A stretch of 18,659 nt of DNA from assembly GCA_046756945.1 (NCBI GenBank), contig JBHHXI010000054.1:1-18659 (forward strand), read 5' to 3'. Numbering within the stretch: the stretch's first letter is position 1; each line of letters starts with the position of its first letter. Made by a program: the position numbers and the translations under genes. The notes under the pieces were generated by a model. That model ran no database searches and was not told the DNA's origin. It was given only the letters and a program-made list of their open reading frames with translations. This document shows, one piece after another, positions 1-6,969 of this stretch. This DNA is from JACZQZ01 sp046756945 (GTDB lineage: Bacteria; Pseudomonadota; Alphaproteobacteria; Rhodospirillales; 2-02-FULL-58-16).

Positions 1-265
1 GGTTGGCGCGTTCGACGATGTAGCCCATGAACAGGAACAGCGGCACCGCCACCAGCACGTCGTTGGCCATCACCGAGTATGTCTGGTTGACCAGAAGGTC
101 GAAGATCCGGTTGTCGAAGATGCTCTGCATCCGCTCCGCATCGTAGTAGGCGTAGTAGCCGAAGAAGACCCCCATGGCCATCAGGGTGAAGCAGATGGGG
201 AAGCCGAGCATGATCGTGAGGATGAAGATGCCGAGCATGACCACGGCAACGGCGGGATCGGACAT
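1..265 (-). CDS. dctM: TRAP transporter large permease DctM, N-terminal part (cut by window edge)
   Basis: Large membrane subunit of a tripartite ATP-independent periplasmic (TRAP) transporter, which couples solute uptake to an ion gradient in the inner membrane. Only the first 88 codons are inside the window; the rest lies to the left. The visible protein starts MSDPAVAVVML, has a hydrophobic helix at about residues 5-25 containing GFPICF, a polar stretch rich in Tyr/Asp/Arg (about 37-60), and a second helix with VPLFLFMGYIVERAN. The pattern of a G-x-P-I helix followed by a PLF-x-FMG segment is typical of DctM N-termini and fits the FcbT3 (mannitol/chloroaromatic) subgroup. The ATG shares one base with the dctQ stop (TGATG at 263-267), so translation is coupled to dctQ. 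Family assignment is firm; the substrate is not visible. Confidence 0.9.
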   Translation of the reverse strand, partial: MSDPAVAVVMLGIFILTIMLGFPICFTLMAMGVFFGYYAYYDAERMQSIFDNRIFDLLVNQTYSVMANDVLVAVPLFLFMGYIVERAN

Positions 266-891
266 CAGGCGCCTCCCTGGCCCGCCGCCGCGGCCCGGCG
301 CTGCTCTTCTTCCTCATGCTCCTGGTGCTCCTTGGTGAGGACCTTCTCCAATTCCTCCACGTCCTCGAGGTGCTCCGGCCATACGCCGGTCTTCAGGCAG
401 ACGATGCACCGGCAGACCTGGGCGAGCCCCTGCAGGAACAGAAGCCCGGCGGCGACCGGCAGGACCGTCTTGAATTGCGAGATCGGCACGTTGGCCGGGC
501 TATTGATGCTCACTTCCCCGGTACCGTAGTTATACGACCAGGACTCGGCGGCGTAATCGGTGCCGGCAATGATGAACGCGATGATTCCCGGGAAAAAGAA
601 TAAGAAATAAAGAGCGACCTCTATGGCCGCCTGGATCTTGGGCTTCCACAACCGGAAAATGACGTCGCCGCGCACGTGGCCGTCGCGGGACAGGGTGTAG
701 GCCCCCGCCATCATGAACAGGGACCCGTACATCATGTAGCTCATGTCGAACGCCCACGACGTCGGGTCGCGCATCGCATAGCGGACGAAGACCTCGTAGG
801 CGGTGCCGGCGGTCAGAAGAAGGATGCACCAGGCAAAGGCCTTGCCGACCCAGGCGGTGAAGCTGTCGACGATTAATATGAACCGGTCCAT
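265..891 (-). CDS. dctQ: TRAP transporter small permease DctQ with acidic C-terminal tail
   Basis: Small membrane subunit of the TRAP transporter, which forms the membrane complex with DctM. The 208-residue protein has four hydrophobic helices at roughly 14-34, 47-66, 87-108 and 140-162, the topology expected for DctQ. Motifs such as EVFVRYAMRDPTSWAFDMS, with a Trp-x-x-Asp/Glu after helix 1, and GAYTLSRDGHVRGDV are characteristic of the family. The C-terminus (about 173-208) is an unusual, highly charged extension rich in Glu and His, ending in an Ala/Gly stretch; it probably forms a cytoplasmic helix. The start at 891 is preceded by GGAGAG. The gene lies 112 bases downstream of dctP, with a strong hairpin in the gap, and overlaps dctM by one base. 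Confidence 0.92.
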   Translation of the reverse strand: MDRFILIVDSFTAWVGKAFAWCILLLTAGTAYEVFVRYAMRDPTSWAFDMSYMMYGSLFMMAGAYTLSRDGHVRGDVIFRLWKPKIQAAIEVALYFLFFFPGIIAFIIAGTDYAAESWSYNYGTGEVSINSPANVPISQFKTVLPVAAGLLFLQGLAQVCRCIVCLKTGVWPEHLEDVEELEKVLTKEHQEHEEEEQRRAAAAGQGGA

Positions 892-934
892 AGAAGACTC
901 TCCGGAACCAGCGATTAGGTCCTATAACGCGGGC

Positions 935-960
935 GGGGCGGCGCGCGACGGCGCCGCCCC
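935..960 (-). repeat. Perfect intercistronic hairpin between dctP and dctQ
   Basis: GGGGCGGCGC (935-944) and its exact reverse complement GCGCCGCCCC (951-960) flank a 6-base loop. The element sits between the dctP stop and the dctQ ribosome binding site and has no T-tract on the transcribed strand, so it is unlikely to be a full terminator. In binding-protein-dependent operons such hairpins commonly protect the 3' end of the abundant binding-protein message or cause partial termination; that role is inferred here. Confidence 0.65.
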
Positions 961-1003
961 TGTATTCCCGACGGAAAGTGTGGTTCCCGCCAACCGGCCG
1001 TCC

Positions 1004-2161
1004 TTAGAACGGCAGCGCGCCCGGGAAGTAGTGCTCGTAGGCGAGCTTGTAGTCCGCCGCGTTGACGATGTCGTAGAACGCAACGCGCTGGGACCAGGCT
1101 TTCTGGCTGTCGACCACCTTCTTGAAGAACGGATCCTTGTTGAGTTTCTTGAGGACCTTGTCCCAGGAATTGAGCTCGGCTTTCAGGATATCCTCTCCGG
1201 TGCGCCAGATGTTGACGCTTTGCGGCGGCTTCATGAGCCACTGGAGGTCCTTGGAGTACTGGTCCATGGCCCAGCCGTAGTTGGCCGTGTTGGCCGCCTC
1301 GGCGCTATATTCGAGGATTGCCTGATGCTCTTTCGGCAGGCCGTTGAACTTCGTCTTGTTGAATATGATCTGGAAGAACTCGGCCGCCTGGTGATAGCTG
1401 CCCATGTGATAGTGCTTGGACACGTCCTGGGCGCCGAAGCGCGAGTCGGCGGTCGGGTTGTTGAACTCGAACGCCTCGATGACGCCCTTTTCCAGGGCCG
1501 GCATGATTTCGCCGCCTGGAAGCTGGGTCACCTTGAGCCCCATGCCCTGCATGATGTCCGTGGCCAGGCCGACCGTCCGGTACTTGAGGCCCTTCAGCTG
1601 CTTGAGGCTGGTGACGTGGAACTTGAACCAGCCGAGGGGCTGCGTCGGCATCGGCATGGCGAAGAAGCTGAGGATGTTGAGCTTGAGAATGTCACGCTCC
1701 AGCTCCACCAAGAGCTCCTTGCCGCCGCCAAAGTGAATCCAGGCCAGGATCTGCGGGGCGTTGCATCCGAAGACCGGGCCCGTGCCGAACAGCGACGCGG
1801 CCTTGTTCTTGGAATACCAGTAGGCGGTCACCGTGTGCGCCGCATCCAGCACGCCCTTGTGACAGGCGTCCTGCACCTGGAACGCCTTGACGACGGCGCC
1901 CGAGGGCAGCAGGTCGATCTTCAGCCGCCCGCCCGACATCGCCTCGACGCGCTGCACGTATTGCTTGGCCATGTCCTGGAACGGGCTCGTGGCTCCCCAG
2001 GACGATTGCATCTTGAGGGTCGTCGTCGCTGCCCGGGAAACATTCGGAGCGGCGATCGTTGCCGCCGCGCCACCGGCCACGACGGCACCTGCCCTCAGGA
2101 ATTTGCGCCGCGACACCTTGCTTTTCGCGGGTGCCTTGTCAGCAATTTTCCGATCTTTCAT
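1004..2161 (-). CDS. dctP: TRAP transporter periplasmic solute-binding protein DctP (Tat-exported)
   Basis: Extracytoplasmic solute receptor of the TRAP system; it captures substrate in the periplasm and delivers it to DctQM. The 385-residue length fits the mannitol/chloroaromatic (FcbT1-like) group. The N-terminus carries a twin-arginine motif SRRKFL (R18, R19), then an Ala-rich hydrophobic stretch and a likely cleavage site after VSRA (residue 44), implying export in folded form by Tat. The mature part shows family hallmarks: QSSWG near its start, SGGRLKIDLLPSG (76-88), GLKYRTVG with the conserved substrate-carboxylate Arg (R195), and PGGEIMPALEKGVIEAFEFNNP (215-236). A conserved basic residue at R195 suggests a carboxylate ligand. 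GGGAGGAG precedes the ATG. It is the first gene of dctP-dctQ-dctM, transcribed from the 2162-2639 control region. The exact substrate cannot be read from sequence; neighbouring hydroxyacid enzymes suggest a hydroxycarboxylate. Confidence 0.93.
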   Translation of the reverse strand: MKDRKIADKAPAKSKVSRRKFLRAGAVVAGGAAATIAAPNVSRAATTTLKMQSSWGATSPFQDMAKQYVQRVEAMSGGRLKIDLLPSGAVVKAFQVQDACHKGVLDAAHTVTAYWYSKNKAASLFGTGPVFGCNAPQILAWIHFGGGKELLVELERDILKLNILSFFAMPMPTQPLGWFKFHVTSLKQLKGLKYRTVGLATDIMQGMGLKVTQLPGGEIMPALEKGVIEAFEFNNPTADSRFGAQDVSKHYHMGSYHQAAEFFQIIFNKTKFNGLPKEHQAILEYSAEAANTANYGWAMDQYSKDLQWLMKPPQSVNIWRTGEDILKAELNSWDKVLKKLNKDPFFKKVVDSQKAWSQRVAFYDIVNAADYKLAYEHYFPGALPF

Positions 2162-2400
2162 TCTGTTTTCTCCTCCCTAACGATTAAGGATGTCTTCCGA
2201 ACAGAGAACCATCGGAACCGTCGCCGATTCTTACCCGGCCTTACACCAGCCCTCGCAAGCGTATGCGGCTTGGATTCCCCTCTTTCGGTTCGTCCTTTAA
2301 CGATCGCTCCCGGTTTGTTGAAAAAGCCAGGGGCGGTCATCAGTCGTGGGACAATTTCCGGTATTTCCCGGTAGATCGCAAGACTTTTCCAAAAAACACG

Positions 2401-2422
2401 CGAGAATCTTACGAGAATCTTA
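2401..2422. repeat. 11-base perfect tandem repeat, possible operator for dctPQM
   Basis: CGAGAATCTTA occurs twice head to tail (2401-2411 and 2412-2422). The 11-base period puts both copies on roughly the same face of the DNA helix, as for direct-repeat binding sites of response regulators and some other activators. The site is about 240 bases upstream of the dctP start. TRAP dct operons are often controlled by two-component systems, but no regulator gene is in the window, so the role is inferred. Confidence 0.45.
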
Positions 2423-2501
2423 TATGACGACTTGCAAAAGTACTGGCAGGGCTTCTGATCCGCCGGCAATCTCCATGAAACCATCCGTGCGCCCACGGTC
2501 G

Positions 2502-2528
2502 GCCGCGCCGCACGTTTCCCGGCGCGGC
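2502..2528 (-). terminator. GC hairpin downstream of the 2-hydroxyacid dehydrogenase gene
   Basis: GCCGCGCCG (2502-2510) and CGGCGCGGC (2520-2528) form a perfect 9-base-pair stem with a 9-base loop. It lies about 110 bases after the stop codon of the dehydrogenase gene on the minus strand. There is no run of T after it on that strand, so it may be a factor-assisted or weak terminator, or only an mRNA 3' stabiliser. Confidence 0.4.
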
Positions 2529-2639
2529 GATCGTTGGTGATCGTTCAGTCGATCGGCCCCGTTTGCGCCCATGCCCCGCCCGGGAACGCATATCCTCGAA
2601 CTCCGGGCCTGCACAGGGGTTCCGACGCCGCCGGAGACC

Positions 2640-3605
2640 TCAGGCGACCCGGTCGCGGGGCTCTCGGCCGGCGAATACGGCGTCCAGGTTGTCCAGCGCC
2701 CTGAAACCCATGGCGTCACGGGTCTCCCGCGTCGCGCTGCCGATATGGGGCATCAGGAACGTGTTCGGAAGCTCCCGGTAGCCGGGGTGGATATCGGGTT
2801 CGTCGTTGTAGGCGTCGAGGCCGGCGGCGGTCAGTTTCCCGGACTTGAGCGCGGCGATCAGCGCCTCGTCGTCGACGATGCTGCCCCTGGCCGCATTGAC
2901 GACGATCGCCCCGTCCGGCAACAGCGCGATGCGTTCCGCGTTCAGCAAATGATGGGTTTCCGGACTGGCCACGCAGTGGATGGCCAGGAACTCGCAATGG
3001 GGCAGCAGATCCTCCACGGTCTCGTGATAGACGGCGCCCGCCTCCAGTTCGGGCGGAAGGCGGCGAATGTCGTGATAGTGAATGGTCATCTCGAAGCAGC
3101 GGGCCCGGCGCGCCGTCACCTGCCCGACACGCCCGAGACCGATGATGCCCAGTCGCTTCCCCGTGACCTGGGTGCCGACCATGAAGCTCGGGCTCCAGTC
3201 GCGCCATTCGCGCGACCGCACCAGGCGCTCCCCCTCGCTGGCCCGCCGCGCGGCCCCCAGCATCAGCAACATGGTCAATTCGGCGGTGGCGTCGGACAGC
3301 ACGTCGGGCGTGTTGGTGACGACGAGACCACGCGCCTTCGCCGCCTCCAGATCCACATGGTCGAACCCGACCGAGAAGTTGGCGAGGACGCGGACGCTGT
3401 CGGGGAGGCGCTCGATCACCTGGGCTGAAAACCGTTCCGTGTGACAGGGCAGGATTGCGTCGGCGCCGCTCGCCCGTTCGATCACCTCGTCGCTCGTGTA
3501 CAACCGGTCATCGGGATTGAGCCGGGCGTCGTAATCGCGGCGCAGGCGGTCCTCGACGGCCTCGGGCAGCTTGCGGGTAACCAATATGACGGGTTTCTTG
3601 CTCAT
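2640..3605 (-). CDS. D-2-hydroxyacid dehydrogenase (glyoxylate/hydroxypyruvate reductase-like)
   Basis: Cytoplasmic NAD(P)-dependent dehydrogenase that interconverts 2-oxoacids and D-2-hydroxyacids; glyoxylate and hydroxypyruvate are the likely substrates. The protein has 321 residues, the usual length. The substrate domain contains ANFSVGFDHVDL (75-86), the nucleotide-binding fold contains GIIGLGRVGQ (G156-x-G158-x-x-G161), and the catalytic triad is visible as R240 (NAARGSIVDDEAL), E269 (DAYNDEP) and H287 (LMPHIGSAT). The NAD-binding loop after the second strand reads YHDIRRLPPE; Asp179 would favour NAD, while the following Arg-Arg could accept NADP, so cofactor choice is open. It is divergent from the tartronate semialdehyde reductase gene, with 126 bases between the starts, and lies upstream of the TRAP operon on the same strand. 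GhrB/GyaR-type is my best subgroup guess. Confidence 0.9.
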   Translation of the reverse strand: MSKKPVILVTRKLPEAVEDRLRRDYDARLNPDDRLYTSDEVIERASGADAILPCHTERFSAQVIERLPDSVRVLANFSVGFDHVDLEAAKARGLVVTNTPDVLSDATAELTMLLMLGAARRASEGERLVRSREWRDWSPSFMVGTQVTGKRLGIIGLGRVGQVTARRARCFEMTIHYHDIRRLPPELEAGAVYHETVEDLLPHCEFLAIHCVASPETHHLLNAERIALLPDGAIVVNAARGSIVDDEALIAALKSGKLTAAGLDAYNDEPDIHPGYRELPNTFLMPHIGSATRETRDAMGFRALDNLDAVFAGREPRDRVA

Positions 3606-3731
3606 GAACCGGGCCTCGACGTATTAGGGTGCTGGCCGGCCTTTATAGCACAGTTCGGCCTGGAATTACGGTATAGGAGAGGCCACAAACGGTGTGACAT
3701 CTCTTAAGGACGGTTCGAAAGGGAGGACAAG
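3606..3731. promoter_or_regulatory. Divergent promoter region between the two hydroxyacid reductase genes
   Basis: The 126-base gap separates two divergent starts, so both promoters must lie here. On the minus strand TATAAA appears about 38-43 bases upstream of the dehydrogenase ATG and could be a -10 box, though no good -35 is seen at normal spacing. On the plus strand a strong GGGAGGA ribosome binding site (3721-3727) precedes the reductase ATG at 3732. AATTACGGTAT (3664-3674) is similar to, but not the same as, the motif shared by the two transporter upstream regions. Confidence 0.4.
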
Positions 3732-4625
3732 ATGGCGAAAGTCGGCTTTATCGGTCTAGGCATCATGGGGCGCCCGATGGCGGGCCATCTGCAGGCCGCG
3801 GGCCACGAACTGCATGTGGTCCGGCATCGCTCGCCGGTGCCGCCCGAGATCGTGGAAAACGGCGCCAACGTGTGCGCATCGGCCGGCGAAGTGGCCGGCA
3901 ACGCCGAGGTGATCATCCTCATGGTGCCCGACACCCCGGACGTGGACGACGCGCTGTTCGGTCCCGATGGCGTCGCCGAAGGCCTGGCCGCCGGCAAGAT
4001 CGTCGTCGACATGAGTTCCATTTCGCCGATCGCGACGAAGGCGTTTGCCGCCAAGGTCGGCGATCGCGGCTGCCAGTACCTGGACGCGCCCGTCTCCGGC
4101 GGCGAGGTCGGCGCCAAGGCGGCGTCCCTGACCATCATGGTCGGCGGACCCGAGGACGCCTTCGACAAGGTCAAGCCGCTTTTCGAGCTGATGGGCCAGA
4201 ACATCACCCTCATCGGCACCAACAACGGCGACGGCCAGACCTGCAAGGTGGCCAATCAGATCATCGTCGCCCTGACCATCGAGGCGGTCGGCGAGGCGCT
4301 GCTTTTCGCCGCCAAGGCCGGCGCCGATCCCGCCACCGTGCGCCAGGCCCTGATGGGCGGCTTCGCGTCCTCGAAGATCCTCGAGGTGCACGGGGAACGC
4401 ATGATCAAGCGCACCTTCGACCCGGGTTTCCGCATCACGCTGCACCAGAAGGACCTCGGCCTCGCCCTGCAGGGCGCGCGCGACCTCCATATGAGCCTGC
4501 CCAACACCGCCGCCTGCCAGGAGCTGTTCAACGCCTGCGCGGCGCAGGGCGGCGCCGACTGGGACCACTCGGCGATGGTCCGCGCCCTCGAGCGGCTCGC
4601 CGGCCATGAGATCGGCGGCCCATGA
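3732..4625 (+). CDS. garR: 2-hydroxy-3-oxopropionate (tartronate semialdehyde) reductase
   Basis: NAD(P)H-dependent enzyme of the 3-hydroxyisobutyrate dehydrogenase superfamily, predicted to reduce tartronate semialdehyde to D-glycerate in glyoxylate/glycolate use. The 297-residue protein has the Rossmann motif GFIGLGIMGRPMA (GLGIMG at 8-13), the substrate signature DAPVSGGEVGAK (118-129), and the catalytic lysine K172 with partner N176 in CKVANQIIVAL. The segment DPGFRITLHQKDLGLAL and the DHSAM tail are close to the GarR/GlxR subgroup, which favours this over 3-hydroxyisobutyrate dehydrogenase. It has a strong ribosome binding site and is divergent from the 2-hydroxyacid dehydrogenase, which acts on related C2/C3 acids. 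Its stop is only 18 bases from the stop of the convergent msrB gene. Confidence 0.88.
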   Translation: MAKVGFIGLGIMGRPMAGHLQAAGHELHVVRHRSPVPPEIVENGANVCASAGEVAGNAEVIILMVPDTPDVDDALFGPDGVAEGLAAGKIVVDMSSISPIATKAFAAKVGDRGCQYLDAPVSGGEVGAKAASLTIMVGGPEDAFDKVKPLFELMGQNITLIGTNNGDGQTCKVANQIIVALTIEAVGEALLFAAKAGADPATVRQALMGGFASSKILEVHGERMIKRTFDPGFRITLHQKDLGLALQGARDLHMSLPNTAACQELFNACAAQGGADWDHSAMVRALERLAGHEIGGP

Positions 4626-4643
4626 GGGGCATTCAGCGGCCTG

Positions 4644-5054
4644 TCACGCGTCGCCCTGTTTTTCCTGGTGCAGTTTCAGGGCGGCGGAATTGATGCAGTA
4701 GCGCTGGCCGGTCGGCGCCGGGCCGTCGGGGAAAACGTGGCCCAGGTGGGCATCGCACCGGGAGCACAGCACCTCGGTGCGGACCGTGCCGAGGCTGTCG
4801 TCGGACTCGGTGGCGACGGCGTCTTCGGAGACGGGGGCAAAAAAACTCGGCCAGCCGGTGCCCGAGTCGAACTTGGCCGCGGAGCCGAACAGGGCCGCCC
4901 CGCAGCAGACGCAGTGGTAGGTGCCGGGGATCTTGCAGGCGTTGTATTTGCCCGTAAAGGGGCGTTCGGTGCCCTTCTGCCGGGTCACGGTGAACTGCTC
5001 CGCCGTGAGCTGCCTGAGCCATTCCGCGTCGGACTTCCGGACCTTTTCCATCAT
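4644..5054 (-). CDS. msrB: Peptide-methionine (R)-S-oxide reductase MsrB, copy 1
   Basis: Repairs oxidised proteins by reducing methionine-R-sulfoxide. The 136-residue, single-domain cytoplasmic protein has the two zinc CxxC pairs (C48/C51 in CVCCG and C97/C100 in CSRCDAHLGH) and the catalytic cysteine C120 in QRYCINS. The resolving cysteine found in many MsrBs at the SG-C-GWPSF position is Thr66 here (FDSGTGWPSF), so regeneration must use another thiol. There is no signal peptide. The start is preceded by GAGGAGG, which overlaps the stop codon of the M20 deacylase gene (9-base gap), so it is the last gene of the liv/deacylase operon. A second, about 69% identical copy lies at 16264-16674. 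Confidence 0.95.
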   Translation of the reverse strand: MMEKVRKSDAEWLRQLTAEQFTVTRQKGTERPFTGKYNACKIPGTYHCVCCGAALFGSAAKFDSGTGWPSFFAPVSEDAVATESDDSLGTVRTEVLCSRCDAHLGHVFPDGPAPTGQRYCINSAALKLHQEKQGDA

Positions 5055-5063
5055 CGCGCCTCC

Positions 5064-6194
5064 TCAGAATCCGCACCAGGCCCTGGCCACCCGCCCGTAG
5101 GCCTCGACCGCCTGACCGATGCGTTCGACGTGGCAGTATTCGTCGGTCTGGTGGGCCATTGCCGCTTCGCCGGGGCCAAGGATGACGGTGGGCACGCCGC
5201 CGTAGGCCGGGGTCAGGACCGAGGCGTCGGAGAAATACGTGGCGGTGTGGATGCCCGGGGGCTCGCCCAGGATGTCGGTCATGACGGCGAAGACGTCCTC
5301 CATCCACGGATCGTGCGGGTCCGTCCACACCCCTTCCACGTCGACCAGCGGGCGGAGCTCCACGTCCCCGCCCAGGTCGGAGGCAAGCATGCCGCTCAGG
5401 CTTTCGTGGGTCTGGCCGGGAACGGTGCGGATATCGATGGTGACAACGGATTCGTCGGGAACCGAGTTGATGTTCAGCCCGCCATGGATGGTGCCCACAT
5501 TCAGGGTCGGCGTGCCGAGTTGGGGATGGGGCGCCACGTTGAAGCCGAAGTCCTCCAGCGTGCGCACCGCGCGGGCCGCCTTGTAAACGGCGTTGACCCC
5601 CTTTTCCGGCATCGATCCGTGGGCGGTCACGCCCCGGGTCCTGGCTTCCAGCCACAACGCCCCCTTGTGGCCGACGAAGGGTTGGTTGGAGCTTGGCTCG
5701 CCGACGACGATGGCCCCGGCCCGGCCCAGGACCTCGCCCAGACGGGCCAGGTGATAGGCACCCTCGCACCCGGTCTCCTCGCCGGCGGTGATGACCAGGA
5801 CCAGGCCGCCGGCGGGCCGGGACAACCGGGCCAGATCGAGCGCCGCGATGACGAAGGCGGCGACCCCGCTTTTCATGTCGCTGGAGCCGCGGCCGTAGAG
5901 CCTGGCGTCGTCGATCTCGCCGCTGAACGGGTCGCCCCGCCACGGCTGGGCGCCCAGCGGCACCGTGTCGATGTGGCCGGTGAAACAAAGCGGCGGCTTG
6001 TCGTCGCTGCCCGGCAGCCGGGCGATGAGGCTGGTCCGGGCCTCGGCGAATTCGTGGAACCCGACCTCGAATCCGCCGCCCTCCAGAATGCGGCCCAGGT
6101 GCTCGGCGCAGGCCCGTTCCCGGCCAGGCGGATTGATCGTGTCGAAACGCAACAGCTGGCGGGTCAGTTCCAGGGCGGACGGTGGGGCGGGCAT
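5064..6194 (-). CDS. M20 family metallo-deacylase (ArgE/DapE-like)
   Basis: Zinc-dependent amidohydrolase of the ArgE/DapE/carboxypeptidase G2 family, which removes an acyl group from an amino acid or cleaves a small amide; it has no export signal. The frame is open farther upstream, but I start at 6194 because AGGAAGAGGA stands just before that ATG and the homologous sequence begins there, giving 376 residues. The two-metal site is complete: H74 and D76 (TGHIDTVP), D106 (GRGSSDMKSG), catalytic E139 and ligand E140 (AGEETGCEGA), E166 (VVGEPSS) and H348 (AMAHQTDEYCHVERI). The dimerisation domain has TAHGSMPEKGVNA (H192). It follows livF by 52 bases and precedes msrB. Acetylornithine deacetylase is the closest named relative, but the transporter context allows a catabolic N-acyl amino acid hydrolase. 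Confidence 0.88.
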   Translation of the reverse strand: MPAPPSALELTRQLLRFDTINPPGRERACAEHLGRILEGGGFEVGFHEFAEARTSLIARLPGSDDKPPLCFTGHIDTVPLGAQPWRGDPFSGEIDDARLYGRGSSDMKSGVAAFVIAALDLARLSRPAGGLVLVITAGEETGCEGAYHLARLGEVLGRAGAIVVGEPSSNQPFVGHKGALWLEARTRGVTAHGSMPEKGVNAVYKAARAVRTLEDFGFNVAPHPQLGTPTLNVGTIHGGLNINSVPDESVVTIDIRTVPGQTHESLSGMLASDLGGDVELRPLVDVEGVWTDPHDPWMEDVFAVMTDILGEPPGIHTATYFSDASVLTPAYGGVPTVILGPGEAAMAHQTDEYCHVERIGQAVEAYGRVARAWCGF

Positions 6195-6210
6195 GGGTTC
6201 CTCTTCCTTA

Positions 6211-6246
6211 GTGTCCTGGGTGTTGGACACGGCGCCCGGCGGGCGC
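6211..6246 (-). repeat. Two tandem hairpins between livF and the deacylase gene
   Basis: Immediately after the livF stop codon, on the minus strand, come GCGCCC/GGGCGC (6232-6246, 3-base loop) and then GTGTCC/GGACAC (6211-6230, 8-base loop). Neither is followed by a T-run on the minus strand. They probably modulate read-through or mRNA decay between the transporter part and the deacylase-msrB part of the operon. Confidence 0.45.
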
Positions 6247-6969
6247 TCAGCCGAAATAGGCCTCATGGACCTCCTTCGTCCGGCCCAGCACGTCGGGCGT
6301 CCCGTGGGCGACGACGCGCCCCTTGGAGAGCACATAGCCGTAATCGGCGATGGCAAGGGTCTGGCGGACGTTCTGTTCGACGAGGAATACGGTAACTCCG
6401 TGTTCGTTGATGCGCCGGACGGTGTCGAAGTTGTCCTTGACCAGGATCGGCGACAGCCCGAGCGACGGCTCGTCCAGCAGCAGAAGCTTGGGCGCGCCCA
6501 TCAGGCCGCGGCCGATGGAGACCATGGCCTGCTCGCCGCCGGACAGGGTGCCGGCGATCTGTTCCTTGCGTTCCTTCAGTTTGGGAAAGGTCCCGTACAC
6601 CTGCTCGAGACGCCCGCGCACGACGTCGGCCGAGGTCTCCTGATAGCCGCCCAATTGCAGGTTTTCCTCCACGGTCAGCTTGGGGAACACCTTCCGGCCC
6701 TCGGGGATGCAGGCGATTCCGGTGGCGATGATCTTGTGGGTGGGCAGGCCCGTGAGCTCGGTGCCGTCGAAGACGATGCGGCCGCGGTTGGGCGGCGTCA
6801 GCCCAAGGATGGAACGAATGAGCGTCGACTTGCCGGAGCCGTTGGAGCCCAGGAGGCAGGTGATCTTGCCCGGCTCGCCCCTGAGCGAGACGTCCTCGAG
6901 GACGTCGGCCTTGTCGTACGCCGTGTACACGCCCTCGACAATCAATGCGTTCTCGTCGCCGCCGCTCAT
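6247..6969 (-). CDS. livF: Branched-chain amino acid-type ABC transporter ATPase LivF
   Basis: One of two cytoplasmic ATPases that power the LivHM permease. The 240-residue length is typical. Walker A is GSNGSGKST (41-49), the signature is LSGGEQ (142-147), and Walker B is LLLLDE (162-167) followed by PSLGLSP. IPEGRKVFPKLTVEENLQLG (88-107) is the diagnostic LivF segment, and the H-loop lies in FLVEQNV, with Gln in place of His as is usual for LivF. The start overlaps the livG stop by four bases (ATGA, 6966-6969), so translation is coupled. The complete signature here matters because the partner LivG has a degenerate one. Confidence 0.95.
   Translation of the reverse strand: MSGGDENALIVEGVYTAYDKADVLEDVSLRGEPGKITCLLGSNGSGKSTLIRSILGLTPPNRGRIVFDGTELTGLPTHKIIATGIACIPEGRKVFPKLTVEENLQLGGYQETSADVVRGRLEQVYGTFPKLKERKEQIAGTLSGGEQAMVSIGRGLMGAPKLLLLDEPSLGLSPILVKDNFDTVRRINEHGVTVFLVEQNVRQTLAIADYGYVLSKGRVVAHGTPDVLGRTKEVHEAYFG

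Larger units (their letters stand above)
2162..2639. promoter_or_regulatory. 478-base non-coding control region upstream of dctP
   Basis: No convincing gene lies here. It is less GC-rich than its surroundings near 2340-2450, as expected of a promoter region. It contains, from the dctP side, the dctP ribosome binding site, a motif shared with the liv upstream region (2353-2368), an 11-base tandem repeat (2401-2422), and a GC hairpin (2502-2528) nearer the end of the preceding dehydrogenase gene. On the minus strand at 2433-2449 the sequence CTGCCAG-N6-TTGC resembles a sigma-54 promoter, but its -24 box reads TGCC rather than TGGC, so I do not call it. I see no clear sigma-70 promoter with good spacing. 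Confidence 0.55.

Noticed and set aside
803..2374. 523-codon open frame on the plus strand
   Set aside because: Antisense to dctP and part of dctQ; no recognisable domain, composition of a shadow frame.
2433..2449. Sigma-54-like promoter on the minus strand upstream of dctP
   Set aside because: The -12 TTGC box is good, but the -24 box is TGCC instead of the nearly invariant TGGC, and no enhancer-binding regulator is nearby.
2158..2496. Possible small gene (112 codons) on the minus strand before dctP
   Set aside because: No good ribosome binding site, no homology that I recognise, and it overlaps the dctP start. The region looks regulatory.
6195..6356. Longer N-terminus for the M20 deacylase
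   Set aside because: The extra 54 residues are Arg/Pro/Ser-rich and overlap the end of livF. A clear ribosome binding site precedes the ATG at 6194, where family homology begins.
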